Source: an uncultured Psychrobacter sp. (lineage in GTDB: Bacteria; Pseudomonadota; Gammaproteobacteria; Pseudomonadales; Moraxellaceae). Taken from it: DNA of 64,000 nt. The notes below the pieces were generated by a model. That model was given only the letters and a program-made list of their open reading frames with translations. It ran no database searches and was not told where the DNA came from. Shown one piece after another: positions 16,853 to 26,415 of this stretch. The translations under genes and the position numbers were made by a program. Each line of letters opens with the position of its first letter. Positions within the stretch are counted from its first letter, which is position 1. The DNA is taken from contig CANMUI010000002.1 of NCBI GenBank assembly GCA_947501045.1, positions 124,001-188,000 of the forward strand, given 5' to 3'.

Positions 16853-18325
16853 TTAGCCAACACGGTAGTTGGGTGCTTCTTTAGTAATCTGTACATCGTG
16901 AACATGCGATTCTTTCATGCCTGCTGAAGTTACTTTGATAAACTGAGGCTTGCTACGCATCTCCTCAATCGTAGCGCAGCCAGTATAGCCCATTGATGAG
17001 CGCAGACCACCAATCAGTTGATTTACGATGCCAGCAACGGGGCCTTTATATGGAACACGGCCCTCAATACCTTCAGGTACTAACTTCTCCACGCCATCTT
17101 TTGCATCTTGAAAGTAGCGATCTGAGGAACCATGCTGGCCTGACATCGCGCCAAGACTACCCATACCGCGGTACGCTTTGTAATAACGACCTTGGAATAG
17201 CTCAACCTCACCAGGTGCCTCTTCGGTACCTGCCATCAGCGAACCTACCATGATACAAGATGCACCCGCAGCGATAGCCTTTGCCATATCACCTGAGTAG
17301 CGAATACCACCATCGGCGATCAAAGGGATACTATCTTGTAAGGCGCTTGCCACGTTATCGATAGCGGAGATTTGTGGCACACCGATACCAGCGATAATAC
17401 GCGTAGTACAGATAGAACCTGGACCGATACCAACCTTTACTGCGTCAGCGCCTGCATCACGTAACGCTTTTGCAGCATCGCCAGTAGCAATATTACCGCC
17501 GATGACTTGAATATTTGGGTAATTCTTTTTGATCCAAGAGACCTTATCGATCACGCCTTTTGAATGACCATGCGCTGTATCTACCACGATGACATCGATA
17601 TCAGCAGCAATTAATGCTTCTACCCGTGCCTCAGCATCAGCGCCTGTGCCTACAGCGCCGCCGACCCGTAGACGACCTTTTTCATCTTTACAAGCATTGG
17701 GGTTGTTTTCAGCTTTAGTAAAATCATTGACTGTGATGAGACCGCGTAGACGAAAGCTATCGTCAATCACAATAACCTTTTCGATACGGTGTTCATGCAG
17801 TAGTTTTTTGATATTTTCATTGCTCTCACCTTCTTGCACGGTAACGAGCTGATCTTTTGGGGTCATAATATTGCTGACAGGCAGCGATAGATTGGTCTCA
17901 AAGCGCCAGTCACGGTGGGTTACAATACCGACCACTTTATCAGTGCCCTTCTCAACCACCGGTACCCCTGAGATATTATTATCTTGGGTCAGCTGCAGTA
18001 AGTCGCCAATAGTCATCTCTGGATGTACGGTAATAGGATCAACCACCGTACCGGCTTCGAACTTTTTGACTCGGCGCACTTGGGTGGCTTGCTGAACGAT
18101 ATCCATACTTTTATGCAAAATACCAATACCCCCTAGCTGCGCCATGGTAATAGCCATTTCAGACTCAGTAACCGTATCCATAGCAGCAGAGATTAAAGGC
18201 AGGTTTAAATTGATGTTTTTGGTCAAGCGAGTAGAGAGATCGGCAGCTTTTGGTAGGACTTCAGAATAGGCCGGTAACAATAAAACGTCATCAAAAGTTA
18301 AAGCTTCATCGACAATACGCAACAT
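16853..18325 (-). CDS. guaB: Inosine-5'-monophosphate dehydrogenase
   Basis: This 490-residue enzyme oxidises IMP to XMP with NAD+, the first committed step of GMP synthesis. It opens ALTFDDVLLLPAYSEVLP, carries two CBS motifs in the middle (about residues 95-205), then VDTAHGHSKGVIDK and the catalytic loop KVGIGPGSICTTRI with C306. The flap YRGMGSLGAM is also present. Length and order match bacterial GuaB. Confidence 0.97.
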   Translation of the reverse strand: MLRIVDEALTFDDVLLLPAYSEVLPKAADLSTRLTKNINLNLPLISAAMDTVTESEMAITMAQLGGIGILHKSMDIVQQATQVRRVKKFEAGTVVDPITVHPEMTIGDLLQLTQDNNISGVPVVEKGTDKVVGIVTHRDWRFETNLSLPVSNIMTPKDQLVTVQEGESNENIKKLLHEHRIEKVIVIDDSFRLRGLITVNDFTKAENNPNACKDEKGRLRVGGAVGTGADAEARVEALIAADIDVIVVDTAHGHSKGVIDKVSWIKKNYPNIQVIGGNIATGDAAKALRDAGADAVKVGIGPGSICTTRIIAGIGVPQISAIDNVASALQDSIPLIADGGIRYSGDMAKAIAAGASCIMVGSLMAGTEEAPGEVELFQGRYYKAYRGMGSLGAMSGQHGSSDRYFQDAKDGVEKLVPEGIEGRVPYKGPVAGIVNQLIGGLRSSMGYTGCATIEEMRSKPQFIKVTSAGMKESHVHDVQITKEAPNYRVG

Positions 18326-18480
18326 ACATACCCCTAGTAGTGGTTATTTTGATGGGTGGGATATGGTATCAGCAATACCATTTATCCCTTAAAAATAACG
18401 CCATATTATAACAAATAAGCGCACGGCTCGCATAATATATTTGTCAGCTTATCAGGAATACTCTTTTGCTTGATAAAGCC

Positions 18481-20460
18481 CTAACCTTCTTTAAAAGTAA
18501 TACGATCGGCAGGTAGATAGGGTTTTTGTTCGTCATATAAGTAAGCTAGCATCTGTTCGCGTATATCACACTCCATAGCCCACGCATTATCAGGACCATC
18601 AGAGGACATAGCGCAGCGCAGTTTAATGGTATCCTCATCCATGGATACAGCCAGCACTACAGGATCCGTTTCACCATCCCACAGCTCATGTGCTTTCACA
18701 AGCTCAAAGAACTTTTGGCGCACCTCCTCAATATCAATACCATAATCTAGATATAGATACATTGGACGCATTTGCTGCAGCTCAGGGTGTGACCAGTTCT
18801 CTACTATCTCAGTGACAAAGTAGCGCATCGGTATAAACAGATGACGCTCATCCCAAGTTTTGAGTATGGCATAAGTGTAACGCAGATCATGGACCGTACA
18901 CCACGTACCATCAATCATAACGGTGTCACCGATACGAATGGGCTGGGTTACCGCAATCTGCATACCAGCGACGATATTACCCAGTGTAGGTTGGGCGGCA
19001 ATACCAATAACTACGCCGGCGATGCCTGCTGAGGTCAATAAGGTTTTGCCTAACCCTTCAAGGTTGGCAAATTCGCTGAGGCCAATCCATATGCCGCCAA
19101 GGATCATAACAAAGATAAAAATGCGGCGAAACACGGATACATAAGTGCTGCGAATACGGTATTTATCGTACTCTTCCTCATCCAAGCCTTCGATATGAAA
19201 ATCTTGATAGCGATTAGCAAAAAAGTTGATGATGCGAATACCCAGCCAAATAGCGCTTAGCGTTAAAGCGATCCATACGATGGGTCTGGTAGTCGTTGCT
19301 ACAGCATCTATAAAAGGAAAACCGCCTGAAACCAAGGTAAATACTAAAGACAAGCTGATAGTAAAAGTTAGAGGAACGGTCAGCTTGTTTACCAAATCGG
19401 TTATGCTTTTTTTGCTGCCGACTTTGGAGAGATCATCATCTTCGCCGACATACCAATTGATTATTGCGCCTGTGACTTTACTAAATATCCAGCCAAGTCC
19501 CATCGTTGCCAAAAAGAACAATATTAATGCTAAGAACTCCCAAACAGCGATGTCAAAGAACCTTAGCGTTAGTATAGAGGGCAAATAGCGCTCAAACGTG
19601 GCTGGTTTATACTGTGCATAAAGATTGTCGATGTTGCCAACAGTTTGTGCGGAGAACACCCAAATAGGCGCACTGTCGCCCACTCGTACGCGCTGCATAG
19701 TAATGGGCACTTGACGCTCGCGGTAGTCCATATAACCAAGCTGAATAGAGCGGCGCGGGATACCGCTAATACTGCTACTACTGCCAATAGGCGGCTCGAC
19801 TAGCCCATCAGGACGATCTGGTAGATCGTCAAAGACATAAAGATCTTTTTTATCGAGTAAAAAGTCAAGACGCTTGGCAAGTTCAATACCTCGGCTAGGC
19901 TGCGTTTTAGGATCAAGCAAATTCATATTTAGCGCATGAGCGGCTAAGTCAGACTGCTGCTTCATGACCGCTGATTGAAAAAACTCTAATGTCGCAAGCG
20001 GCGTTGCTAGATTTGGCGGCGGGGATAAGGGCGGCAGACCGGTGTTCAGCTCATCTAATAGAAGATAGTTTGCGTTATAGTCGCCTGAGAGCGCCGTATC
20101 TCCTTGCATATAACCGGCCTGCTGCACCGCATTACGCTCGGTTGAGTTGATAGCCTCACTTACGTTGTCAGGCAGATTAATACCTTCTTCTTTTAAAGTC
20201 TCAACCTCCTGCTCGATATATCCCATTAGATCATCAGCTTGACCAGTTACTTGCTCTTGAATATCAGGTTGAGTGCTGTCTGTAGCCGCTTGTACTGATG
20301 TAGAGATGACACTGAAGGCGATTATTAAAAAACTAAGTATGAAACGTACTAAGTTATGTCCTTCCTCATAGCGCTTAGTCCTGCTATTGTAAGATTTAAG
20401 ACCATCTAGCGGCCTATGATTAACAATATTCTTAAAAGTATCCATCTCAAAAGTACTCAT
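18481..20460 (-). CDS. MscS-family mechanosensitive ion channel (copy 1)
   Basis: This 659-residue membrane protein has a periplasmic N-terminal region of about 280 residues (acid-rich, with LNTGLPPLSPPPNLATPLATLEFF) behind a hydrophobic N-terminal segment. Several transmembrane helices follow, then an MscS core (LTSAGIAGVVIGIAAQPTLGNIVAG and PIRIGDTVMIDG). MscS channels release solutes on hypo-osmotic shock. The neighbouring gene at 20619 is a close paralogue along its whole length, so this is a tandem duplication. The start is uncertain (ATG 20460 or 20445); the first 40 residues have no match in the paralogue. Confidence 0.88.
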   Translation of the reverse strand: MSTFEMDTFKNIVNHRPLDGLKSYNSRTKRYEEGHNLVRFILSFLIIAFSVISTSVQAATDSTQPDIQEQVTGQADDLMGYIEQEVETLKEEGINLPDNVSEAINSTERNAVQQAGYMQGDTALSGDYNANYLLLDELNTGLPPLSPPPNLATPLATLEFFQSAVMKQQSDLAAHALNMNLLDPKTQPSRGIELAKRLDFLLDKKDLYVFDDLPDRPDGLVEPPIGSSSSISGIPRRSIQLGYMDYRERQVPITMQRVRVGDSAPIWVFSAQTVGNIDNLYAQYKPATFERYLPSILTLRFFDIAVWEFLALILFFLATMGLGWIFSKVTGAIINWYVGEDDDLSKVGSKKSITDLVNKLTVPLTFTISLSLVFTLVSGGFPFIDAVATTTRPIVWIALTLSAIWLGIRIINFFANRYQDFHIEGLDEEEYDKYRIRSTYVSVFRRIFIFVMILGGIWIGLSEFANLEGLGKTLLTSAGIAGVVIGIAAQPTLGNIVAGMQIAVTQPIRIGDTVMIDGTWCTVHDLRYTYAILKTWDERHLFIPMRYFVTEIVENWSHPELQQMRPMYLYLDYGIDIEEVRQKFFELVKAHELWDGETDPVVLAVSMDEDTIKLRCAMSSDGPDNAWAMECDIREQMLAYLYDEQKPYLPADRITFKEG

Positions 20461-20520
20461 CTCAAAGATACCAATATTTTGGCAGTTGTATTATAAAAAG
20501 TCTGCGTCATAAAATCTTGG

Positions 20521-20585
20521 CTTTAGTTTGGTAACAAACTAAAGCAGAAGACAAAAAAAAGCCAGCGTTAAACTGACTTTTTTTA
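20521..20585 (-). terminator. Two hairpins downstream of the second MscS gene
   Basis: A perfect CTTTAGTTTG / CAAACTAAAG palindrome (20521-20544) is followed by an A8/T7-flanked hairpin AAAGCCAG / CTGACTTT (20555-20585). The second hairpin is almost the same sequence as the one after cysS at 22592-22619. Confidence 0.75.
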
Positions 20586-20618
20586 TTAGTATACGTACTT
20601 GTTATCTACATGATTCTA

Positions 20619-22529
20619 TCAAATTTCTTTGAAAGTGATACGCTCAGCAGGTAGATATGGTTTTTGCTCATCGTAAAGATAAGCTAGCAGGTGCTCGCGA
20701 ACCTCACATTGCAGCATCCAACCATCATCAGGATTGTCAGCCGCTAAAGTACCGTATAACTCAATGGTATCTCTATCTACAGACAACACTTGTAGCATAG
20801 GCTCAGTCTTGCCATCCCAGTACTCACTACCCTGCACCACTTCAACGTATTTTTTACGAACGTCATCTACTTTGATACCGTAGTCCACCAGCATCGATAC
20901 GGTAAACGTTTGATGCGGGTCAGGATGTGACCAGTTCTCAACAGTTTCAGTCACAAAATAACGCATTGGTACAAACAAGCGGCGCTCGTCCCAAGTTTTG
21001 ATAGTGGCATAGGTATAACCTAAATCCTCAACCGTGCTCCAGTTACCATCATACATAATCGTATCGCCAATACGTATCGGCTGAGTCATAGCTATCTGTA
21101 AGCCTGCGACAATATTGCCAAGCGTTGGCTGCGCTGCAATACCAATCACCACGCTCAAAATACCAGCGGAGGTCAATAAAGTTTTGCCAAAGCCTTCAAG
21201 ATTGACAAATTCGCTCAGGCCAATCCAAACACTGCCAATGACCATAACAAAGATAAAAACGCGCCTGAATACCGATAGATAAGTGATGCGTTTGCGATAT
21301 TCGTCATAATCTTCATCACCTAAGCTGTCGATTTGGATATCCTCGTAACGATTGGCAAAAAAGTTAATAATTCGAACCCCAAGCCAAATAGTACTCAGTA
21401 CCAAAATTATCCAGATAATAGGCCGAGTGGCAGTAGCGATAGCTTCTACAAAAGGAAAACCACCTGAGACTAAGGTAAATACTAAGGAGAAGCTGATAGT
21501 AAAGGTCAGCGGTACGGTAAACTTATTGATTAAGTCTGTAATGCTTTTTTTATGGCCAATATAAGAGCCGTCTTTCTTGTCACTACTATAGCGATTTATC
21601 ACTAGCCCTGTCAGTTTACTGACCACCCAGCCCAGCCCTAAGGTTATGATAAAGAAAACAAGTAGAGCAAAGTACTCCCAAACCGCAATGCCAAAGACTC
21701 GTAAGATCAAAAGTGCAGGCAAATAGCTTTCAAACTTCGCCGGTTTGTACTGCTCATAAAGCTTATCGATATGACTAACCGTTTGTGCTGAAAACACCCA
21801 AACAGGAGCACTTTCGTCTACCCTAACCCTTTCCACAAATATCGGTATTCGATGTCCGCGATAATCTATATTACCAAGCCGAATTGAGCGGCGCGAGATG
21901 CCCTGAATGCTAGTTCCGCCACCAAGAGAAGGCTCTATCAGCCCATCTGGACGATCTGGCATCTTATTAAAATTATAAAGCTTTCTTCTATTTAATAAAA
22001 AATCAAGACGTTTAGCCAGCTCAGTACCGCGACTAGATTGAATACTTGGGTCAAACAAGTTCATATTTAGCGCATAAGCGGCCAGATCATAGCGCCCCAT
22101 CGTCGCAGCTGTCTGAAAAAACTCTAATGTCGCCATTGGGGTTAATAGATTTGGCGGTGGTGATAAAGTTGGCAGGCCTGTATTGAGCTCATCTAAAACA
22201 TAGTAGTTTGCATCATAATCACCTGTAAGCCCTGTCTCTACTTGTAGCTTATCAGCTTGCTTTGCTGCCGCCCTCTCTTCGCTTATCTCCAAAGCCTCAT
22301 TCAAATTGCTCAGCAGTTCAGGTCCCTCTTCTTTGAGCGTCTCAACCTCTTGCTCAATATATTCTATTAAGCCCTCAGGCTCCCAAGCTTGCTGTGTTGG
22401 TTGCTGAGCACTAGTTAGATCCTGTACATCTGCAGGTACACTACTCTCATCTGCTGCTACCCTAGAAAAAGCAGGAAGACTAAGAGTAAGGCTAAGCAAG
22501 ATCATCAAAAAGAAATTTATCAAGGGCAT
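20619..22529 (-). CDS. MscS-family mechanosensitive ion channel (copy 2)
   Basis: This 636-residue paralogue of the gene at 18481 has a cleavable-looking signal peptide (LINFFLMILLSLTLSLPAFSRVAA). It has the same periplasmic domain (LNTGLPTLSPPPNLLTPMATLEFF), the same cluster of membrane helices, and the MscS core LTSAGILSVVIGIAAQPTLGNIVAG with PIRIGDTIMYDG. Most blocks align directly to copy 1 without gaps. The two genes may form hetero-oligomeric channels or respond to different tensions; this is inference. Confidence 0.88.
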   Translation of the reverse strand: MPLINFFLMILLSLTLSLPAFSRVAADESSVPADVQDLTSAQQPTQQAWEPEGLIEYIEQEVETLKEEGPELLSNLNEALEISEERAAAKQADKLQVETGLTGDYDANYYVLDELNTGLPTLSPPPNLLTPMATLEFFQTAATMGRYDLAAYALNMNLFDPSIQSSRGTELAKRLDFLLNRRKLYNFNKMPDRPDGLIEPSLGGGTSIQGISRRSIRLGNIDYRGHRIPIFVERVRVDESAPVWVFSAQTVSHIDKLYEQYKPAKFESYLPALLILRVFGIAVWEYFALLVFFIITLGLGWVVSKLTGLVINRYSSDKKDGSYIGHKKSITDLINKFTVPLTFTISFSLVFTLVSGGFPFVEAIATATRPIIWIILVLSTIWLGVRIINFFANRYEDIQIDSLGDEDYDEYRKRITYLSVFRRVFIFVMVIGSVWIGLSEFVNLEGFGKTLLTSAGILSVVIGIAAQPTLGNIVAGLQIAMTQPIRIGDTIMYDGNWSTVEDLGYTYATIKTWDERRLFVPMRYFVTETVENWSHPDPHQTFTVSMLVDYGIKVDDVRKKYVEVVQGSEYWDGKTEPMLQVLSVDRDTIELYGTLAADNPDDGWMLQCEVREHLLAYLYDEQKPYLPAERITFKEI

Positions 22530-22591
22530 CGAATTATACCGTCTATAAAACCAAGGGTGAGCTGCGCTAGTACGTAAAATAAGTCAGTACA

Positions 22592-22619
22592 TAAAAAAAG
22601 CCAGCGTTAAGCTGACTTT
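22592..22619 (-). terminator. Terminator downstream of cysS
   Basis: An AAGCCAGC / GCTGACTT stem with a GTTA loop (one G-T pair) is followed, on the minus strand, by seven T. It is near-identical to the hairpin at 20555-20585. Confidence 0.75.
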
Positions 22620-22688
22620 ATCTACTAATATCAGTAGTGATGTTATAGTTTGCGTTTATTTATAACAGTATATGTGTTAAGTGCAGTG

Positions 22689-24164
22689 TTACGCACGCCG
22701 CCAAGTGGTACCGCTTTGACTATCTTCAAGCTCAATGCCTGCCTCTTTTAATTGTACGCGTATCTCATCAGCGCGAGCAAAGTCTTTGTTGATTTTGGCA
22801 TTAGCGCGCTCAAGGATTAGCTCATCTATACTAGCATCGCTCAAACCGTCTTGAGACTTATCACCAACCATCGCCTGTAAAAAATGTTGGGCTGGTTGTT
22901 GTAGTATGTTCAGCGGCTTGGCTAAGGCTTTGAGCTGCTGCGCTAACTGCTGCGCTGTAACTGTATCTTCAGCTTTGATAGCTTTATTGATGTCGCGGGC
23001 CAGCTTAAATAGCACACTAATAGCCGCTGAGCTATTAAAATCATCATTCATCGCTGCGATAAAATCTTGCCCAGCTTTACTCTCATAAGTTTCGTTAACT
23101 AAGTTATCGTCAAACGTTAGAGTTTGCTCATGCTGTTGTTCAGTAAAGTGTTGTTCAATAGATTTTAGGGCTTGATATAATCTGCTTAGGCTATTATGAG
23201 CTTCATCTAAAGCACTATCTGAGAAGTTCACTTGACTGCGATAATGACTGGATAATAAGAAAAAACGTACGGTTTCTGGATGATACTTTGCGATTACCTC
23301 GCGAATGGTGGAGAAGTTACCCAAAGATTTGGACATCTTTTCGCCATCGACATTGATAAAGCCGGCATGCATCCAATAACGGGCATACTCACAGCCCGTG
23401 GCCGCCTCTGACTGGGCAATCTCATTTTCGTGATGCGGAAACTGCAAGTCGTGGCCACCGCCATGGATATCAAAGGTATTACCCAAAGACTTGGTGGACA
23501 TGGCTGAGCATTCAATATGCCAGCCTGGACGTCCCTGACCCCAAGGCGATGCCCACTGCGGCTCATCAGGCTTGGCCGCTTTCCACAATACAAAATCAAA
23601 GGGACTACGCTTGTCACTCTCTACGTCAACCCGTGATCCTGCTTGCAAGTCTTCAAGATTACGTTTAGATAATTTGCCATAATCAGCAAAGCTATCGACA
23701 GCGTAGTAGACATCACCGTTATTGCCAGTATAAGCGTAGTCGCTATTGACTAGCGTCTCAATCATTTGCTGCATCTCATCAATATAGTCAGTGGCACGCG
23801 GCTCGCTATCAGGCGCCAGACATCCCAAAGCGGCAAAATCCTCATGCATGGCCTTGATAAAACGCTGAGTCAAAGTCCCAATAGCCTCGCCATTTTCATT
23901 GGCTCGGGCAATGATTTTGTCATCAATATCAGTAATATTGCGCACATAATTGACGTCGTACCCAAGCTGCGTAAGCCAGCGTACGACCATATCAAAAGCG
24001 ACCATCAGCCTAGCATGGCCAATATGACAATAATCGTACACCGTCATACCGCACACATACATCCCTACTTGCCCAGCATTGATAGGTTTGAATGATTGCT
24101 TACGTCCAGACAAAGAGTCGTAAATAGACAGCTGCGACATCGCCTTGGCAAGTGGGGTAGTCAT
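22689..24164 (-). CDS. cysS: Cysteinyl-tRNA synthetase
   Basis: This 491-residue class I synthetase charges tRNA-Cys. The HIGH motif is at residues 47-50 (DYCHIGHARL), preceded by the zinc-ligand block GMYVCGMTVYD. GWHIECSAMS and HHENEIAQSEA supply the other zinc ligands. The KMSKS loop begins at K276 (GEKMSKSLGN). Length is about 30 residues more than E. coli CysS, mostly in the C-terminal helical domain and an N-terminal tail (MTTPLAKA); a start at the ninth codon is also possible. Confidence 0.97.
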   Translation of the reverse strand: MTTPLAKAMSQLSIYDSLSGRKQSFKPINAGQVGMYVCGMTVYDYCHIGHARLMVAFDMVVRWLTQLGYDVNYVRNITDIDDKIIARANENGEAIGTLTQRFIKAMHEDFAALGCLAPDSEPRATDYIDEMQQMIETLVNSDYAYTGNNGDVYYAVDSFADYGKLSKRNLEDLQAGSRVDVESDKRSPFDFVLWKAAKPDEPQWASPWGQGRPGWHIECSAMSTKSLGNTFDIHGGGHDLQFPHHENEIAQSEAATGCEYARYWMHAGFINVDGEKMSKSLGNFSTIREVIAKYHPETVRFFLLSSHYRSQVNFSDSALDEAHNSLSRLYQALKSIEQHFTEQQHEQTLTFDDNLVNETYESKAGQDFIAAMNDDFNSSAAISVLFKLARDINKAIKAEDTVTAQQLAQQLKALAKPLNILQQPAQHFLQAMVGDKSQDGLSDASIDELILERANAKINKDFARADEIRVQLKEAGIELEDSQSGTTWRRA

Positions 24165-24323
24165 AATAAAATAGCCTTTTGATTACAGTATGAGGAATTA
24201 ATCGTTATAAACCGCGTTAAAACGCTGCTCATTTTTATAACCCTGTATCTTAGCGAAAATAACTATGAAATACTATAAGAGGCGCACAAGCAATAAACAT
24301 TCAGTTATAAAAAGGATCGATCT

Positions 24324-24950
24324 ATGGGTAATCGTTTAAGTAAGATATATACTCGTACTGGAGATGATGGTAGTACAGGGATGGCAGATGGTAGCCGCGT
24401 GAGTAAAGCGGACAGTCTATTTAGCGTTATGGGGGATATCGATGAGCTCAACTCGCACATAGGCTTAGTACGCGCGCATCTAGCACAAATAGCTAACGAT
24501 CAAGGATTACCGCAGCGCCTACAAGAGCATAAAGAGATAGATTTTACTCAAGTCTTAATCATTATTCAGCACTTGTTATTCAATATCGGCGGCGAGCTTG
24601 CTATGCCAGAATACGAAGGTATCAATGCCGACCATATCAGTTGGCTTGAGCAGCAAATCGATGCCATGAATAACCACTTACCGCCTCTCAAGGATTTTAT
24701 TTTGCCAACAGGCTCAGTGCTTGTCAGTCAGCTCCATGTAGCCCGTACCGTGTGTCGCCGAAGCGAGCGCCAAGCTGTTATGTTGCAGCAGCAGCGCGCG
24801 CAGGCAATTCGCCCTACCGCAGTTAGCTTTATTAATCGCTTGTCTGACTGGTTGTTTGTGGCCGCGCGTTTTTGCACTGACCCGGCACAGGTCTCTGAGG
24901 TATTATGGAACAATCAAGTATTACAGGATTTGAAGATTGATAAGCAATAA
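24324..24950 (+). CDS. Cob(I)yrinic acid a,c-diamide adenosyltransferase, PduO type
   Basis: This 208-residue enzyme transfers adenosyl from ATP to cob(I)alamin to make adenosylcobalamin. The ATP-binding N-terminus IYTRTGDDGSTGMADGSRVSKAD, the block GDIDELNSHIG, and the helical C-terminus with CRRSERQAV and FINRLSDWLFVAAR are standard for PduO/MMAB enzymes. No other B12 gene is adjacent. A terminator follows at 25021-25056. Confidence 0.93.
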   Translation: MGNRLSKIYTRTGDDGSTGMADGSRVSKADSLFSVMGDIDELNSHIGLVRAHLAQIANDQGLPQRLQEHKEIDFTQVLIIIQHLLFNIGGELAMPEYEGINADHISWLEQQIDAMNNHLPPLKDFILPTGSVLVSQLHVARTVCRRSERQAVMLQQQRAQAIRPTAVSFINRLSDWLFVAARFCTDPAQVSEVLWNNQVLQDLKIDKQ

Positions 24951-25020
24951 TTGAGAAATCATCTAAAGCTATTTAAGCAAGCTATCTGAGAAAGCTAATT
25001 AAAAAGTTAATCGAAAAACA

Positions 25021-25056
25021 AAATGCTCGCCATCCATTTGGAGCGCGAGCATTTTT
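25021..25056. terminator. Terminator between the adenosyltransferase and lipoprotein genes
   Basis: An AAATGCTCGC / GCGAGCATTT perfect 10-bp stem with A and T runs on both sides serves the two convergent genes. Confidence 0.85.
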
Positions 25057-25084
25057 ATCTCTTCGGTTTTAACGAAAGACGTTG

Positions 25085-26059
25085 TTAATAAACCGCGCTT
25101 TCATCCTCGATAATGACCATATCTATACTGTCATCATTGGGCGCAGCTTTAGGCATCTCCGGTGTTGTAGGTGCCTGCGCATCAACACTAGGTAGCGCTG
25201 CTTGACTATTATTTTCGTTAACAGTAGGTGGTGTTGGCGGTGCAGCAGGTTCAGCTGGACGCGTAGGCTCTATAGGAGTCACGACAATGGGCTGACGAGC
25301 GCGCTCCTCTCTCTCAATTCGCGCCGCTTCACGACGTCTTGCTGCCTGTTCAGCTTGACGCTCGGCTTCTTGGGCTCGGCGTGCAGCTTGGCGTGTATCC
25401 ACTGCTGACTTGACAGTTGAGCTTGCCACCACATCGGCTACGATAGTGACTAAGGCGGGTTGTCCGGCCATACGCACTTGTATCTGACCGCCGCGCGTGC
25501 CTGCAACATAAGCAAAGGCATCATCGACTAACATATTATTATTCATACGAATGTTTTGCTGAGCCAAGCGTGTTTGCAAACTAGGCTGATTATTAGCAGC
25601 ACCTATTTGACTGGCTTGATACAGATCTTCACTAGGTAGTGTCATACTGACACTAGCTTGACAGGTAGTCATACCATTAGCGTTAGCTTCTTGCAAAACC
25701 GCAGTATTTTGTATATCAATTAAGATACCATTGACCTTACTACTAATGACACTATTGTCTATACTGACTTCAGCTGCGCTAGCATAATTGGCTGCCAACG
25801 TTTGAGCTTGTTGATTAAGCGTACTTTTTAGAGCGGTTTTGAGACGTTCCTGTACCATTGGATTATCGCAGCTAACAGCTGACGGCGTTTCGTTTTCACT
25901 CACTGTAGGCTCTTCAGTAGTGATCTGTGCTGTCTCAGTAGCACTTTCAGTTTCTGCCTCTTTGTCCGAGCGATCACAACCTACAACGGCCAAACCGCAT
26001 ATCACACCAATACCGGCTACTTGCTGCCATTTGAACCGTTCTTTATTTACTACGCTCAT
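25085..26059 (-). CDS. Putative lipoprotein with low-complexity C-terminus
   Basis: From ATG 26059 this is a 324-residue protein. A short basic N-terminus and hydrophobic stretch end in a lipobox (ICGLAVVGC), so it is likely a lipoprotein. A middle region of about 150 residues may fold, with a cysteine pair (SCDNP, TTCQAS). It is followed by an Arg/Glu/Ala helix (RRAQEAERQAEQAARRREAA) and a Pro/Thr-rich tail. The frame is open to 26140, but ATG 26059 has GGGGAG upstream and gives a proper signal. Function not recognised; the tail suggests an envelope-spanning or wall-associated lipoprotein. Confidence 0.75.
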   Translation of the reverse strand: MSVVNKERFKWQQVAGIGVICGLAVVGCDRSDKEAETESATETAQITTEEPTVSENETPSAVSCDNPMVQERLKTALKSTLNQQAQTLAANYASAAEVSIDNSVISSKVNGILIDIQNTAVLQEANANGMTTCQASVSMTLPSEDLYQASQIGAANNQPSLQTRLAQQNIRMNNNMLVDDAFAYVAGTRGGQIQVRMAGQPALVTIVADVVASSTVKSAVDTRQAARRAQEAERQAEQAARRREAARIEREERARQPIVVTPIEPTRPAEPAAPPTPPTVNENNSQAALPSVDAQAPTTPEMPKAAPNDDSIDMVIIEDESAVY

Positions 26060-26415
26060 CTTTTTTTGCTCCCCATTTACTCTGCTATTTGTAACTAGCA
26101 TTGTCGTCTGCATTGCTGTAATTGTCGTCCGCGTTGCCACAAAGGCTCAATAATTTTGGACGATAGACCTCAAAATCAGGATATTATACGAGGTTTGTAG
26201 AAGATGGTCACCACTGTAGACCATTGATATACAAATAAATCCCATCAAGCAGCTTAATATCCGCTTTAGTTGCAAAAAAATAACAAAAACTTGTCAAAAC
26301 CCTTGTATAAGCTCCTAATTTGTACTTAAAATGAGTTATTCATCATTAGTAACTTGTATGAGCTATTGACTCAAAATGCTACTGATAATTAATAACCATG
26401 GGGTAGTAAATACTT
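26060..26415. other. Intergenic region between divergent genes
   Basis: These 356 bases lie between the divergent lipoprotein and phosphodiesterase genes and should hold both promoters. I see AT-rich stretches but no clear operator, repeat or RNA structure. Confidence 0.5.
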
